Shown: positions 36,657-48,918 of the stretch, in pieces
Numbering within the stretch: position 1 is the first letter of the stretch
Layout of the letters: each line of letters starts with the position of its first letter
From: Panaeolus papilionaceus
Lineage: Eukaryota; Basidiomycota; Agaricomycetes; Agaricales
NCBI GenBank assembly: GCA_015501605.1
Contig: JADNRZ010000002.1
Span: 1,302,001 to 1,366,000, forward strand
DNA length: 64,000 nucleotides
Direction of reading: 5' to 3'
Position numbers and translations under genes: made by a program
Notes under the pieces: model-generated
What the model was told of the DNA's origin: nothing
What the model saw: only the letters and a program-made list of their open reading frames with translations
The model's database searches: none

Positions 36657-39027
36657 ATGGCTTCTCGTCTCATTATCGTGGACAATGAGAAGCGCGACTC
36701 TTCATCCTTCAGCTCTGGCGACGAGAAGGACATCATTAAGTCTAACGTCGACTCAGTCCATGAACTCGAAAAGGTGCCACCCCTAGGCGTCCCTGTCGAC
36801 ACCTCTAACCAAGGGGGGTTCAATGCCATCTTCACCTACTTTAGACGCGAGAAGCAGGATTTAGACGCTATCGCTACTCAACCATCTGTTTTCGACCACC
36901 CTACTACCCTTGAGAAATTTCGCCCCCCTCCACAATTCGAAAACGCGCACAGGTTTGACATCCTTGCTCGCTGGACTTGGAGAGAAGAGAAGGTATAGTC
37001 ATTCCCAGTTGTGTTCGACTTGCACAACCAACGCTGATGCACAACATATAGAAACTCATTCGAAAACTAGATCTCAAAATTATGATTTGGGCCTGCGCCA
37101 TGTTTTTAGCCCTTGATTTGGACCGAAGCAATATCTCGCAAGCCAACTCGGACAATTTCCTTCCCGATCTTAACCTCACGACGAACGACTTTAATTTGGG
37201 GAACACACTCTTCAGGCTATCCTTTCTACTTGCAGGTAAGCACATCTACCATTTTATGGTGTGCTCGCTAACATAAAAGTCCACAACTCAAAGAGTTGCC
37301 CTCGCAGTTGGTATCCAAGCGGATCGGGCCTGATGTTTGGGTGCCTTGTCAGGTGTGTATTGTCGGGCCTACTACTTCGAACTGTGTTACTCATGACGCT
37401 CTGTTAGATTGTGCTTTGGAGCACTGTATCTTTTTCTCAGTTTTGGCTTACCGGAAAGAAAAGTTTCTTGGCCTGCCGGTGAGTTGTTCCCGTTGTGAAG
37501 TCATACAATTTAAACACTCAATCTTTCTCTACGCAGCTTCTTGCTCGGCTTCCTTCAGGGAGGGTTCATCCCCGATATCGTGCTTTACCTGTCCTACTTT
37601 TACACCGGGCCGGAGTGTAAGCTGTCCCTGACCTTTTGATTTGATACCTATTAATTCGTATCATGCAGTGCCGCTTCGCCTTGCATTCTTTTGGCTCTCC
37701 AACTACATCTCTGATATACTGAGCGCCTTTTTAGCCACCGGAATCTTACAGATGAGAGGTGTTGGAGGCCGAGAGGGTTGGCGTTACCTTTTCCTGGTCG
37801 AAGGCCTTATTACTCTTGTCGTTGGCGTGCTGTCTTTCTTCCTCATGCCGGCAGGACCAACTCAAACCAAGGCTTGGTTCAGACCGAAAGGCTGGTTTAA
37901 TGAACGGTTGGTGTTCCGCTACTCGATATTTGCTTGCTTGAATGATTGAAGAAATATCTAGGGAGGAAATCATTATGGTAAACCGAGTTCTCCGTGACGA
38001 TCCTTCCAAATCAGATATGCACAACCGCGAAGGACTGTCTATCAAGATGATCTGGGAGGCGTTACAGGACTGGAGACTCTGGCCTATTTATGCGCTTGGC
38101 CTCGTGCATATGAGTAAGTTGGGCACTAGCAATAAATTACTCGATTATTGACACATGGTTTCAGTGCCTGTCAGCCCGCCTCAAACTTATCTTACCCTTA
38201 CGCTACGCAACCTTGGCTTCGACACAACCGAAACCAATTTGCTGACAATACCCTCGGTTGTGATTGGTGCAACAATGCTTTTCTTCACGGCATGGTTCAG
38301 TGAGGCCGTGAACAGTCGAGTTGCAGCCACGATGATCCTTCAGATCTGGGCGCTACCTCTTCTCATTGCTCTTTATACATTTAGCACTGCCACTCCTCAC
38401 TGGGTTTACTATGCCGTCATTACCCTCATTACTGGCTTCCCATATGTGCACCCCATCCAAGTGGCCTGGGCATCCCGCAACTCGTTCAGCGTCAAGCAGA
38501 GGTAAGCGCTTAGTCCGCGTTGTTCCATTTCTGGACGCTTATGCTCTTGATGTAGGACCATCTCTGCCAGCGTCTACAATATGTTTGTGCAAACAGGGGC
38601 CATTGTCTATGTGAGTACTCGTCATTGATTCTATCGTACTAATGTGATCACTTGACTTATCGAAATTGTTAGGCCAACATTTACAGGACTGACGACAAAC
38701 CTTTATGTGAGTTTCAAGTTTCAGGTTGGCACATTATACGTTGGTCGTCATGTGCTAACGGCATTCCAAGATAAACGAGGAAATCGCCAGCTCATCGCCA
38801 TATGCTGCATGAACATTGTACTTTACTTCCTAACGTTCTTCTTCTACCGCACCATAAACAGACGCCGAGAAAAGATCTGGAACTCATGGACGACCCAAGT
38901 ATGTCTTCAACTTAGTGCCGATTTGTGATTAACTAAATTTTTGTTCGTTCTCCAGCAACAAAAGGAATATGTAGAGAACTCCAAGGATAGCGGGAACGCC
39001 AGAATCGACTTCCGATTTGCCTACTAA
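36657..39027 (+). CDS. MFS transporter, Dal5/allantoate-permease (anion:cation symporter) type, copy 1
   Basis: Twelve-span plasma-membrane permease of the family that takes up allantoate, nicotinate, pantothenate and similar organic anions; the substrate here is unknown. About eleven introns were traced and every join keeps frame. Landmarks: cytosolic N-terminus ending [11 protein letters not shown]1 and the family signature [39 protein letters not shown] (TM2 region); [71 protein letters not shown] in the central loop; [40 protein letters not shown]; and the C-terminal RIDFRFAY. It is the upstream member of a tandem pair and follows CCT7 by 256 bp. Confidence 0.9.
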
Positions 39028-39753
39028 ACTATTTACGAACCCACAATGATGTCCCATTTCTCCGACGACTCCAAACGGTTTCCATCACGCCATCGCTTAC
39101 GGGTCAATTCTCTTCCATTCCATGTACATAGTATCACCATATCCATTATTCTACGGGTTTATTGTATCATATCTTATACCTATTCATAGATTACGGCTTG
39201 CGAATGCCTCATGATTCTTCCAAAATAACGATTTGCATGGTCATCAATCCGGAATTACATCGCTCTGGAAAGCAGCTTAGAAGGTAAATATAGCTCTCAA
39301 AGTGCACAAAAGTAGATCACTATGTGGCCATATCAACATCTACATTTTCCCTCCGTTTATTGCCTTACATAGTTGGTACTACGTCTGAAAGCTTTGCAAA
39401 AGCAGCTCAACGGACTCTGCGTAGCGTGCGACTATGTTTAAATGAAATAAGCGCCAAGGTTGTACAGTCAGAGGATGGAACGTTAAATAGTCAATCTTGT
39501 AGATACAAGATGGCTGAGGAGACAATTTGAAAGTAGTTGCATGACCAACAAAAAGGTTACCTTGTGTGCACAGACACTGTGATGCCGTTGGCGTCATTTC
39601 TATAAAAATAGGGTCATAGTGCGGAAGCTATGATATTTATACTGCATCCTATAATACCATGCACAAGACCGAATAAATGTCCATAGCGAGACAGAGGATA
39701 CGTATCGTCGAATTGCCCCTTCAATTTTCTTCGTTACTCTATCGGCCTTTCCC
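39028..39753. other. spacer between tandem MFS genes
   Basis: About 725 bp with no supported gene. It must hold the terminator of copy 1 and the promoter of copy 2. Confidence 0.5.
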
Positions 39754-42225
39754 ATGTCTCCACGGACATCAGTCGAGAAAACACCTGGTGGTATACCAGA
39801 CGACGTCAAGAATCCCAAGCAGGGAGGGTTGAGCGACGCAGAAGGGACACCTAGTAGCCTGGACACAAAGACCTACAACGGTGTAGATGTCACAAAATCA
39901 GTCATATCCAGAGCTGTCTCGAGGTGGTCGTGGCGGCACTCTTGGTTCCAGCGAAAGACCCCTACCAAGGTTGATTTAGACGCCATAGCCACTCAGCCGT
40001 CAGTTTTCGATGATCCATTGACGTTGGAGATCTACCGACCACCACGAGAATACGAGAATTCGCATCGATTTGACCCGCAGGCTAGATGGACGTGGCGCGA
40101 GGAAAAGGTATGTCGTACTCGTACTCGCTTACTCGAATTGTCACTGACGCTCTGCGGTACAGCGGATTGTGAGAACGATCGACTACAGGATTACGTTATG
40201 GGCGTTTATAATGTTTTTGTCGCTTGAACTCGATAGAAGCAACATATCACAGGCCAATGCGGACAATTTCTTGGATGACTTGGGTCTAACGACAGATGAT
40301 TTCAATCTCGGTACTGTTGTCCTCCGTGTCTGCTTCTTACTTGCAGGTATTATATGGGTTCATTTTGTTTTTACCACGTGCACTCAATTGACAATGACGT
40401 CGGCACAGAGTTACCGTCTCAATTATTGTCGAAGCGTGTTGGACCCGATGTGTGGATTCCCTGCCAGGTTTGTAAATCCATGCCCCGTTTAATTCAATGT
40501 CAGATCAAAATAATGTCTCCTAGATTTCTCTCTGGAGTCTGGTGTCTCTATCACAATTCTGGCTGTCAGGGCGTACCTCGTATCTCTGCTGCAGGTTCGC
40601 ACATAGGATGACACTGATGAGTCAATATACATGGAAATTGACAACGATATATTTTAGAGCTTTGTTAGGACTATTGCAAGGTGGATTTATACCAGATATC
40701 GTTCTATATCTGTCGTACTTCTACACGAAAGAGGAGTGTAAGTGTGTTAGCTGATACCCGTCTTCGCAAAAGGTTATTTATATATTCCTCAAGTACCAAT
40801 CAGACTCGCATTTTTCTGGGTAGCCGGATATGCGTCCGACATTATCAGCGCCTTTCTAGCAACGGGCATCTTGCGCCTCCGTGGGGTAGGAGGCAAAGCA
40901 GGATGGCGCTATCTCTTTCTTCTGGAGGGTGTCTTTACCCTTGTCATCGGCGTGATGGCTTTCTTGATGATGCCCCCGGGTCCCACACAAACCAAGGCCT
41001 GGCATCGGCCCAATGGATGGTTCTCGGAACGGTAGGGCTCCGATTTCCTTCATTGCTATCAGGTAAATGTCTGATATAAATCCGTCAGCGAAGAAGTCAT
41101 ACTGGTGAACCGGTGAGTCAGTTTACAATTCAACAAAATGATCCTCACTTAACTCTCAGTGACAGAGTTCTAAGGGATGACCCCTCGAAATCCGACATGC
41201 ATAATCGAGAAGGTTTGAGTATAACAATGATCTGGTCCGCCGTCAAAGATTGGAGGCTTTGGCCATTGTATGCCCTTGGAATAGGACACATGGGTAGCTA
41301 GCTACTTCAACTGAAATTATGCTCCCAAACACACCTCGCTGATGTATACTCTAGTGCCGGTGGTACCACCTCAAACTTATCTCACGCTGTCTCTAAGGAA
41401 TTTGGGGTTCTCAACCACGCAAACAAATCTTTTGACTCTTCCGTCAATCATTTTGGGTATGGTGGGACTGTTGACGATGGCCTTCATTAGTGAGGCCATC
41501 AACAGCCGAGTGACAGCAACGATTGTATTGCAACTTTGGGCGCTTCCTCTTTTGATTGCGCTTTATACATTTAATCAGGACACATCCCAATGGGTGTATT
41601 TCGGAGTTGTTACGTTGATCGCTGGGTACCCTTATGTGCACCCTATTCAAGTAGCCTGGGCATCGAGGAACTCACACAGCGTGCGAACCAGGTACTTCGG
41701 TCATTTACCTCCGTCTCCACTTTGCTGGGACGAGCCAAGTGTTTGACTAATTATTTTTTTCAGGACGGTTTCTGCCAGCGTATACAACATGTTTGTGCAA
41801 GCAGGGGCCGTGATTTCGGTAAGCACCCAGTCGTATGGCCATTGGGTTGATTAGAGTTGTCCCACTTACAATTGTTATTTTTCCTAGGCGGTCATGTACC
41901 GCAATGACGACAAGCCCCTCTGTATGTCGGATGCTTTCTGAAATACACCTGATGTTCATACCTATCCGGGATTAGACAGGAGAGGCAACCGCGATCTCAT
42001 AGCCATATGTTCCATGAATATCGTCTTGTATCTTTGTACTTTTATTTTCTATCGGACCCTCAACAAACGAAGGGATCTGAAATGGAGGTCGATGTCTGCT
42101 CAGGTGAGTAAATCGAGGCGGCCGTTGGGTATTTGTTAATCAGTGTGATATAGGAGCAGCAACAGTACCTCGAAACCACTACGGACCAGGGGAACCAGCG
42201 ACTCGACTTTCGCTTTGCGTACTGA
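39754..42225 (+). CDS. MFS transporter, Dal5/allantoate-permease type, copy 2
   Basis: Tandem paralogue of the gene at 36657-39027, with intron positions matching at nearly every point. The N-terminal tail differs ([17 protein letters not shown]) but converges at [16 protein letters not shown]. Family signature [20 protein letters not shown]; then [117 protein letters not shown], and C-terminal RLDFRFAY. Near 41112 two nearby acceptors are possible (ACTCTCAG or GTGACAG); the second removes two extra residues and matches copy 1. All traced joins stay in frame, so the copy looks functional. Substrate unknown. Confidence 0.9.
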
Positions 42226-42372
42226 CGACGTGGTCGCCAATTATTCGCGTCGAACAGCAAATCTTACGGAATTCCGAGGAGTGACGCTATCGAACGTCCG
42301 AGAATGCGTGCTAATGCCACATATATAGAATTAAATTAATGCAGAGCGATGTTCTGCAGTTGTGTTACTGGG

Positions 42373-44753
42373 TCAGAAAAGCTCGAAAGGCTGCCACACA
42401 GGCAGAGATTGGCCCTTTTCATCAACATCAACCCAGCGTTTGTGCATGTCGTCTAGAGTGCCCATTTCATCCACGTCACCAAAGGCTCGATCCCAACCTA
42501 GTCCAATAGCGGAGAGCTTGCAGACCGTAGAACTGCAGAATGTAACAACGTTTATCAGCACAAGGAATGGTTAATTTGGTCGATGAAAATGAAATCCTAA
42601 CCTATCACCACATACGATAGCCTCCGGAAGAATGTCGTCTTCTTCAGACCAAAGCCCACTAAGCAGAGCGAGATCGACAACCATTCCGCGTGTTGCTTTA
42701 ATCCTCGTCTCCACAGCCAGGTTGTCAAATTCCTTTTGCACGTATTCTGTAGGACTGGCAAGTTCGCTCAGATCCTTGTTACTCGTTTGGAAAAGGGAAA
42801 AAGTTTCCCCTTGCCACTTCTCTGAAAATTCCTTCTGGGCCATACGGGAGTCCGAAGCAAGATAAATAACAGGGTAAACGCCAGGTAGCTGGTCCTGCTC
42901 AGAAAGTCGCTTCCATGTTTGCTGCGCTCCAGTCAGATAATCCTCGATCGGTATTTTCCTGTCTTTGAAGGCGTAATTATATGTTTTCCGATCTCCGCGT
43001 CGGATATGAGTGGAAAGGTAGCTCGGACGAGCTGTATTCTGCCCTCCATCCACGTCAAGCAAAAAGGACTCTAGTTCTTTTTTCGCTAGACGGATCAAAT
43101 CCATGTTGCGGTCGTTCGGGAGGATAGTAGTCTGAAAGGACTCCAGTGCTCTTCTAAAAATGGGTTTTAGCCGATTGAGTGCATGGCCATATCTATAATT
43201 GAAGTTGTATGAGCAGTGCACTCAAAGAGCATAGATATGGGAGGGGGGGAAAATTAAGCCAAAGTGCTCGATCACGAGTCAAAGACTTTGGATCATGAAA
43301 CTCATTCTGACAGAGGACCTACGGATTTTCATAATGGTCATAAAATCCATGACCGAAGTGATATTTGGCGGTCCTCGAGTTGATGACCTATGTATGAGTA
43401 ATCAGGCTTACCGCAAGATGCAGATGGCTCACTCGCGGGAGGCGACTTACCCAGTGCCTGCAAGATCCATTCAAAGTATTAGAATATATGTTTTGAAAAG
43501 GTTTTCGAATTACACGCACCTTGCCGTGCGAGGGCATGCGACAAGTTCTGAAAGGAAGTCCCTGAATGATCAGAAAAATTTCGTACAGCGGCGATAGGAT
43601 CAGGATTGGATCTCACCATTTGGTGGGGGAGGCTGACATCCAGGTTGGGGACCGGGCTGTGTTATTGTGACGTCTTGGAAGTGATATGTCCATCTGATAA
43701 AGCCACGGGAAATGAATGGTGTATCACACGACTGAAGGGTAATAGAAAAAACGTACTTTCCTCTGTCCCAATAGGTATCATCAACAAAGAACGTCCGATT
43801 TCGCTGGGGGCGGGTGTCAAGTTTATTTGTGCCCTCTTTTTGTATAACATAGTAAAATTTTTGCACACCTCACGAGCTAAAGCAGCGGCTTGGGCCATTA
43901 ACGCCAAATCTGCTGTCAAACCAGCTTTGCCATCCAGCATGTAGGTAATTGTGCTATCACAAACGGAGGATTGTTGTCCTTCGTCCTGGTGTTTTACATC
44001 CATTGCTCCCATCTTGCTGAGGTCCCAGTAGTCACCATGAGACATGTAACCCTGGTGCATTGTGGCACATTCGTGTAGGTATTCCAAGGGAGTCAATGGG
44101 AACGTGGTATAGTTCTCGTATGACAAAAAGTGGACTTTAGCTTCTTTATGAACTTGAGAATCCATTTGTCCGGCTGCGTGTTGATGTGGGTCTGCCTGAG
44201 AACCTTCTGTTGGTGTCATACTGGCCTCTAGAGGTGCGTCTGCTGGAACACTTGCAGGCACGGAGGTTTTTGTGGGTGAAGGTTTTTGAGATTCTGGGAG
44301 CATGGCTCCTACATATCGATGCAGGGCTCCAGGACGAGTGAATGACAACACGATCAGAATTAGCAATACCCCAGCTGTAAATACCCCGACGGCCAGAGGT
44401 AAACGCTTCAGGACACGAGATATAAATTCAAATGAGTGAACCGCCCTTCTTTTCCCTGCAGACTTGGCAGAGGCTGCGCTTCCGGGTGCTGCATACCCCC
44501 GCGAGTTGTGCCTTTCGAAATGTGCAGTTGAAGAAGACGCAAGCAAGGGTGCAGACTGCAAGGTTCCTCCATCATCGTATTCTGTATCATCCGGACCACC
44601 ATCGGAGAGCTGGATTTTAGAGAAACCTTGTTCTAGCCTGCTTGTTCGGGAGCCACTTGCAGTCGCACTATGAGGTGTTCGCGGCGTGAGTTGCTGTTCT
44701 AATCCCCAAGGGATTGCGGACGATACATTGGTTAAAGGTCTGGGTCGGGGCAT
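42373..44753 (-). CDS. type II membrane protein, fucosyltransferase-like
   Basis: Start MPRPRPLTNVSSAIPWG at 44753. A disordered cytosolic N-terminus of about 120 residues is followed by one membrane span (LPLAVGVFTAGVLLILIVLS). A Pro/Thr-rich stem and a lumenal domain follow, the usual Golgi glycosyltransferase layout. The lumenal part runs LTADLALMAQAAALAREKN, TFFVDDTYWDRGKWTYHF, ELVACPRTARHW, VINSRTAKYHFGHGFYDHY, YGHALNRLKPIFRRALESF, then YLSTHIRRGDRKTYNYAF, and ends CKLSAIGLGWDRAF..WQPFELF. The HIRRGD motif resembles the GDP-fucose-binding loop of alpha-1,6- and protein O-fucosyltransferases. Short exons near 43350-43590 were placed by reading frame. The last intron (about 42536-42602) restores the final 54 residues. 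I recall this as a conserved mushroom family, usually annotated hypothetical; the enzyme role is inferred. Converges with the MFS pair. Confidence 0.72.
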
Positions 44754-45414
44754 GAGACAACAGTCCGGGTGACCTTGGTGATTCCGATCTGGGGGAATTA
44801 AAGCTTGAGCTCGGGGTAATGAAGTATGAGAGAGAGCAGGGTGACTTGAATGAGAGCAGAGTGCCAGCTACGTGCTCTCTAGGTAAATGGACAGAAAGTC
44901 GAGATGGAAGGTGAACAAGGTGTTGCTGCTCAGTTGCATCAAGGTCTTGCGCTTTGACGCGGGAATAGCAGTCGGTAATACACAAACATGGCAACCACGC
45001 CTGACTAATTAGCAGAATTGATCACTCTCCAAATCATTCATTCCAACTTAGCGACTGTACTATGTAACTAGACTAGATTGTACACACCGTCCCATACTTG
45101 GGGCGGAAATGAACAAGCAGTGCTTCAGCAGCCGTTCACATTCAAAAAATACGATTCATTACGCACATTACGCACACAGAACTGAATTGGGGGGTGAAAA
45201 CAGGAATGGAAAAACCGCAGCGCGTACTTATATTCAAATTTCATAACAAAAATGGACGACGTAAATGATCATGGAGTGTCAGACTGTACATAATTGAGGC
45301 CCAGTACAGATAAGCCTCGAGTCTCCTTTATTTGTTGAAACTGTTAAGTGTGAAAGACGTCGAACGGGATATGTCCGACGGGTGCCATTACGCTGCGGAG
45401 TAGTTTAGGAGATG
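44754..45414. other. intergenic, no supported gene
   Basis: About 660 bp upstream of the fucosyltransferase-like gene and downstream of the secreted-protein gene. Minor open frames only. Confidence 0.5.
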
Positions 45415-46139
45415 TCAATGGTTATCAGGCTGTCCAGATGGCATCGCTGGAGTATTTGGGGGATTGTCGGGCATGGGGGGAGAGGATGGTGGAGTAGGTG
45501 GATTTCCTGTACCAGAAGGCGCAGCGGTGTCTGCGGCAGAAGTGGCAGAGTCCGTGGCACTGCTCGATCCAGCACTTGACGAATCGGTTGGGTTGTTGGG
45601 ATCGTCAGGCGCCGATGTCGTACTTGGAGCAGGGGCTTCAGCGGCTCCTACGTCCCCTGATGGGCCGTTTGGCTGGCATTGTTGGTTAAGAATCCTATTG
45701 ACCTCGTTAATGGCAGACTTGAGAGCGTCCAAATCATGAGGGTCAATTTGGCCGTTTCCAGACTGAACAGAAGCCACGAGAGAGTTGAGGGCATTGACTA
45801 GAGGTGCACCAAGAATTGGGAGGGGGGCTAGAAGAGCTGAGATTTGCGACACCTGGTCACGACTCTCGAGAGCTGATTATAGCGCGTAATGTGAGCATAC
45901 GATACATTTCCAGTGGCGCTAAACGTGCACTTGCCTTGAAACACATCTCGTTCCGAAATGACATTGAGGCGCTCTTCCAATTTGACGTTGTTAAAAGAAA
46001 CGGTCGAATGATTGGCTGCTGAAGAAGAAACTGATGTTTCTGACTGTTCTCCACTGGCAGTTGGAGCGGCAAGAGCGGAGGAAGATGATGATAACGCAAG
46101 AGAGGCAAGTAAAATAGATGAACTTGTTGGCAATTTCAT
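45415..46139 (-). CDS. small secreted Ser/Pro/Thr-rich protein
   Basis: Two exons, 45935-46139 and 45415-45872, 220 residues in frame. ATG at 46139 gives a clear signal peptide (MKLPTSSSILLASLALSS, cleavage likely after ALAAP or nearby). The mature protein has a modest hydrophobic helical block (ISALLAPLPILGAPLVNALN) and a helix ending INEVNRILNQQCQPN. A long disordered tail of Ser/Thr/Ala then Pro/Asn follows, as in cell-wall-linked or O-mannosylated proteins. No GPI site is obvious at the end (QPDNH). The intron (45873-45934, 62 nt) uses AAG|GCAAGT, the classic GC-AG donor; no GT donor restores the frame. Function unknown; an effector or wall protein is possible. Confidence 0.7.
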
Positions 46140-46328
46140 TGTGGCGCTTGAGTATGGAAGATTGGTATCCGAGAATAACAGAACACGTTTGTAACTGAGA
46201 AAACAGAGAGATAGCACGATTTTAAAGGCATGTTTGATGATGATAGGAGATTTTGTATGGTCCTGAAATGACGAAGAAGCAGTGAAACCCGTTGGAGTAG
46301 TTTTGTTCGAAATTTTGAGAATAAATAA

Positions 46329-46372
46329 AGAGAGAGAGAGAGAGAAAGAGAAAGAAAGGAAAGAAAGGAAAG
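46329..46372. repeat. (GA)n-rich purine tract
   Basis: About ten GA units grading into GAAA/GGAAA repeats, immediately downstream of the 46375-46677 minus-strand gene and upstream of the secreted-protein gene. On the minus strand it is a pyrimidine tract. Such tracts are common in fungal promoters. Confidence 0.75.
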
Positions 46373-46374
46373 AA

Positions 46375-46677
46375 TCAAGTTCCCCTTCTCCTATGCTCCA
46401 GCTCCCATAATTCTTCTTCAGGATGAGCTGGTCTCCTCCTACGGTAGTTCAAGTTATGACGATCCTGTTGGCCTGCTAGAATAAAATAATGACCAAGATC
46501 GCTGATAGAGCGACGGAAAGAGTCTCCCAAGCAGGAAGAGATAAAACACCAAGCAAGCAATGCGGCACTATAAAATTAGTTTTTGTGAGATTTTAAATTA
46601 TTTGAACCTCGGAGGACATACAAAAGAAGAGCGAAAGTAGCAGCTAGGGGCCACAACGAGGCAAAGTCATCGTTCAT
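46375..46677 (-). CDS. 82-residue single-span membrane protein
   Basis: Two exons, 46622-46677 (56 nt) and 46375-46567 (193 nt), joined across a 54-nt intron with a consensus GTATGT donor and TATAG acceptor; the sum is 83 codons with the stop. The protein starts MNDDFASLWPLAATFALL, and the splice falls inside the membrane span, which continues FAALLAWCFISSCLG. Then comes a short loop (SISDLGHYFILAGQQ), and it ends in a basic/acidic tail (RRRRPAHPEEELWELEH). The first exon is too short for most gene finders. I do not recognise the family. It is divergent from the CDF transporter with about 270 bp between starts. Confidence 0.6.
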
Positions 46678-46946
46678 CTTTAAAAAGATCGAGATCCATG
46701 GAGAACGGAATGAGATCCGTTTTGATTCTCACGATACATCGGAGAATGAAACTGAGATTGAAATATTTTGGATATGAACCCGAGTGTTTGGAATGGAGTG
46801 AACCAGCAGAGCAGGAATCCCCTCTCTTCACCCAAGCCAACGGTACTCCCATTACAACGGGACAGATTGCCTTATCCGATCGATACATCCCCAGTCTTTC
46901 GGGTTTTCTCAAGCGCCCTCCTCTTCATCGTATCTAACGTTCACTA

Positions 46947-48918
46947 ATGCCTTCACCGCCTATGGACGACAAAATCGATTCACGAACACCTTCATCGTCC
47001 TCAGAACAAAAATCTGTAAGATTATCTTAATTTTTTCTTCCTTCTCTTTTATCTTAGAATTTTCTTAGGCCACCGACACAGCGGTAGCTACCACCAATCA
47101 GTCTACCCTTAAATTCAATGAGGACATGGAACGTGCTGCATCCACCAGCATACTTCCCGTTGATCCTTTCCAATTCCGCGACGGTATAATCCCAGACGAT
47201 GAGCTAGCTACTATTCGTAGCAGGCGTAAAGGCAAAAATATTGCGAAATACCAAAAACGCCAGAACGATGTTCGTCGTTCTCTTCCGAGTCTTCTTGTTC
47301 CTTCTTCCCTGATCACTACTTTGCTCAGCTCATCAATGACCTCCTCAAACCCATGGAAGAGCACACAGAAGACGCAAAGCAAGAAGAGGAAGCCGCCCGA
47401 TTACCTGTATGTTGTAGTTCTTCTTGCCTTTCTTTTGCGTGGTATTGACATCCTGCGAAGGTCAAGATCGCTGTGTATGCCAGTCTTATTGCAAACTTGG
47501 CACTGTGCATTTTACAGAGTAAGAGCTTTCTTGTGCATACAGTCATTGTTCATCGTATCTTACGTGCCTGTTTAAAGTGTACGCTGCCGCGTCTTCCCTT
47601 TCCTTGTCCCTGTTGGCTACCGGTATCGATTCCGTCTTCGACATTGGTAGCAACGTCTTGCTCTTTTTCCTTCACCGCAAAGCCGCGAAGCTCGATGTCA
47701 ACAAGTGGCCCGTTGGTGGTGCTCGTCTCGAAACCATTGGAAACATTGTTTATGGTGAGTCCTGCCTCTGTCGCTCCTTGCGGCCATAACCTAATTCATT
47801 TCTCAGGCTTCCTGTACGTCGCTTCGACATTGAGAGCCCTAGGCCATTCCTAACAGTTTTCTAGCATGGGCTCCGTCAACCTTGTCGTCATTGTGGAATC
47901 CACTCGCACTCTTGCTACAAAGCATGGTGACGAACTTGCCGGCTTCCATCTTCCTTCCATTATTGCTGTCGGTGCAGCATTGGGTATGTGATTGCCGTCC
48001 ACCAAACTGATCCTAGCAATAACACCGTTGCAGCTGTCAAATTTTTGCTCTTTGTGTACTGTTACTCCCTTCGAACCAAGTCTAGTCAAGTCCAAGTCCT
48101 TTGGGAAGACCACCGCAACGATCTTTGGATCAATGGGTTTGGTAGGTCTTCGTCCTTTGCGAAACATTGGTATTCGGAAATCCTGATTTTCCAACCTAGG
48201 TATTCTCATGTCAACCGGAGGAAGCAAGCTCAGGTGGTGTATGTATATGACATTTATCCTCTTGGCGGCTCATGACTGACAATTTAATCTAGTCCTTGAT
48301 CCTATGGGTGCTATAATCGTACGTTCGGACATATCTCGAGCAAGTTCCCCGCTGACTGACATTTCACAGATCGCACTTGGTGTCATTATCTCCTGGGGTC
48401 GTACTATCTACCAACAATTTGAACTCCTGGCCGGAAAATCTGCCCCCCATGAATTTTTGCAGCTCGTCATTTACAAAGCTGCCACATTTAGCGATGAGAT
48501 TGACAAAGTCGACACTGTTCGCGCTTACCATGTTCGTTATCTTATCCCCTTCATCTTATTTTCTCCGGCTGACGTGCAATCGATTTCATTTCGGTTTCTG
48601 TTTATTCAGAGTGGACCTGTGAGTATTCAATACAAATCTGACTGTGGTCATGAGACTCAAAGGACATCCTTCAATAGGACTACTTCTTGGAAGTCGATAT
48701 TGTTATGGACGCCAGTACTCCACTCTGGAAAGCGCATGACATCAGTCAGCAATTGCAAGACAAACTCGAAGTCCTTCCAAACGTCGAAAGGGCGTTCGTG
48801 CATGTCGATCACGAATGGACACATATTCCCGTAAGTGGCAATATCCAATCATTCGAAGTCTTGGCATCCTCATTCTCCGTTGCAGGAACATCGCAAAACA
48901 GCAAAATTGCCATACTAA
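46947..48918 (+). CDS. cation diffusion facilitator (manganese-type CDF) transporter
   Basis: Proton-coupled efflux or compartment loading of a divalent metal, probably Mn2+. Fourteen exons add to 412 residues, including a 7-nt exon (47807-47813) and a 9-nt exon (48610-48618). After a Ser-rich N-terminus comes the Mn-CDF block KNIAKYQKRQND..LLKPMEEH. Six membrane segments follow. TM2 carries DSVFD and TM5 carries DHRND, the paired DxxxD metal sites that separate Mn-CDFs from Zn-CDFs (HxxxD). Also seen: WPVGGARLETIGNIVYG, FLMGSVNLVVIVEST, and the cytosolic C-terminal domain HSGPDYFLEVDIVMD..ERAFVHVDHEWTH. The two microexons encode exactly the residues the family needs at GFL|MGSV and H|SGP|DYF. 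Divergent from the 82-residue membrane protein. Confidence 0.93.
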
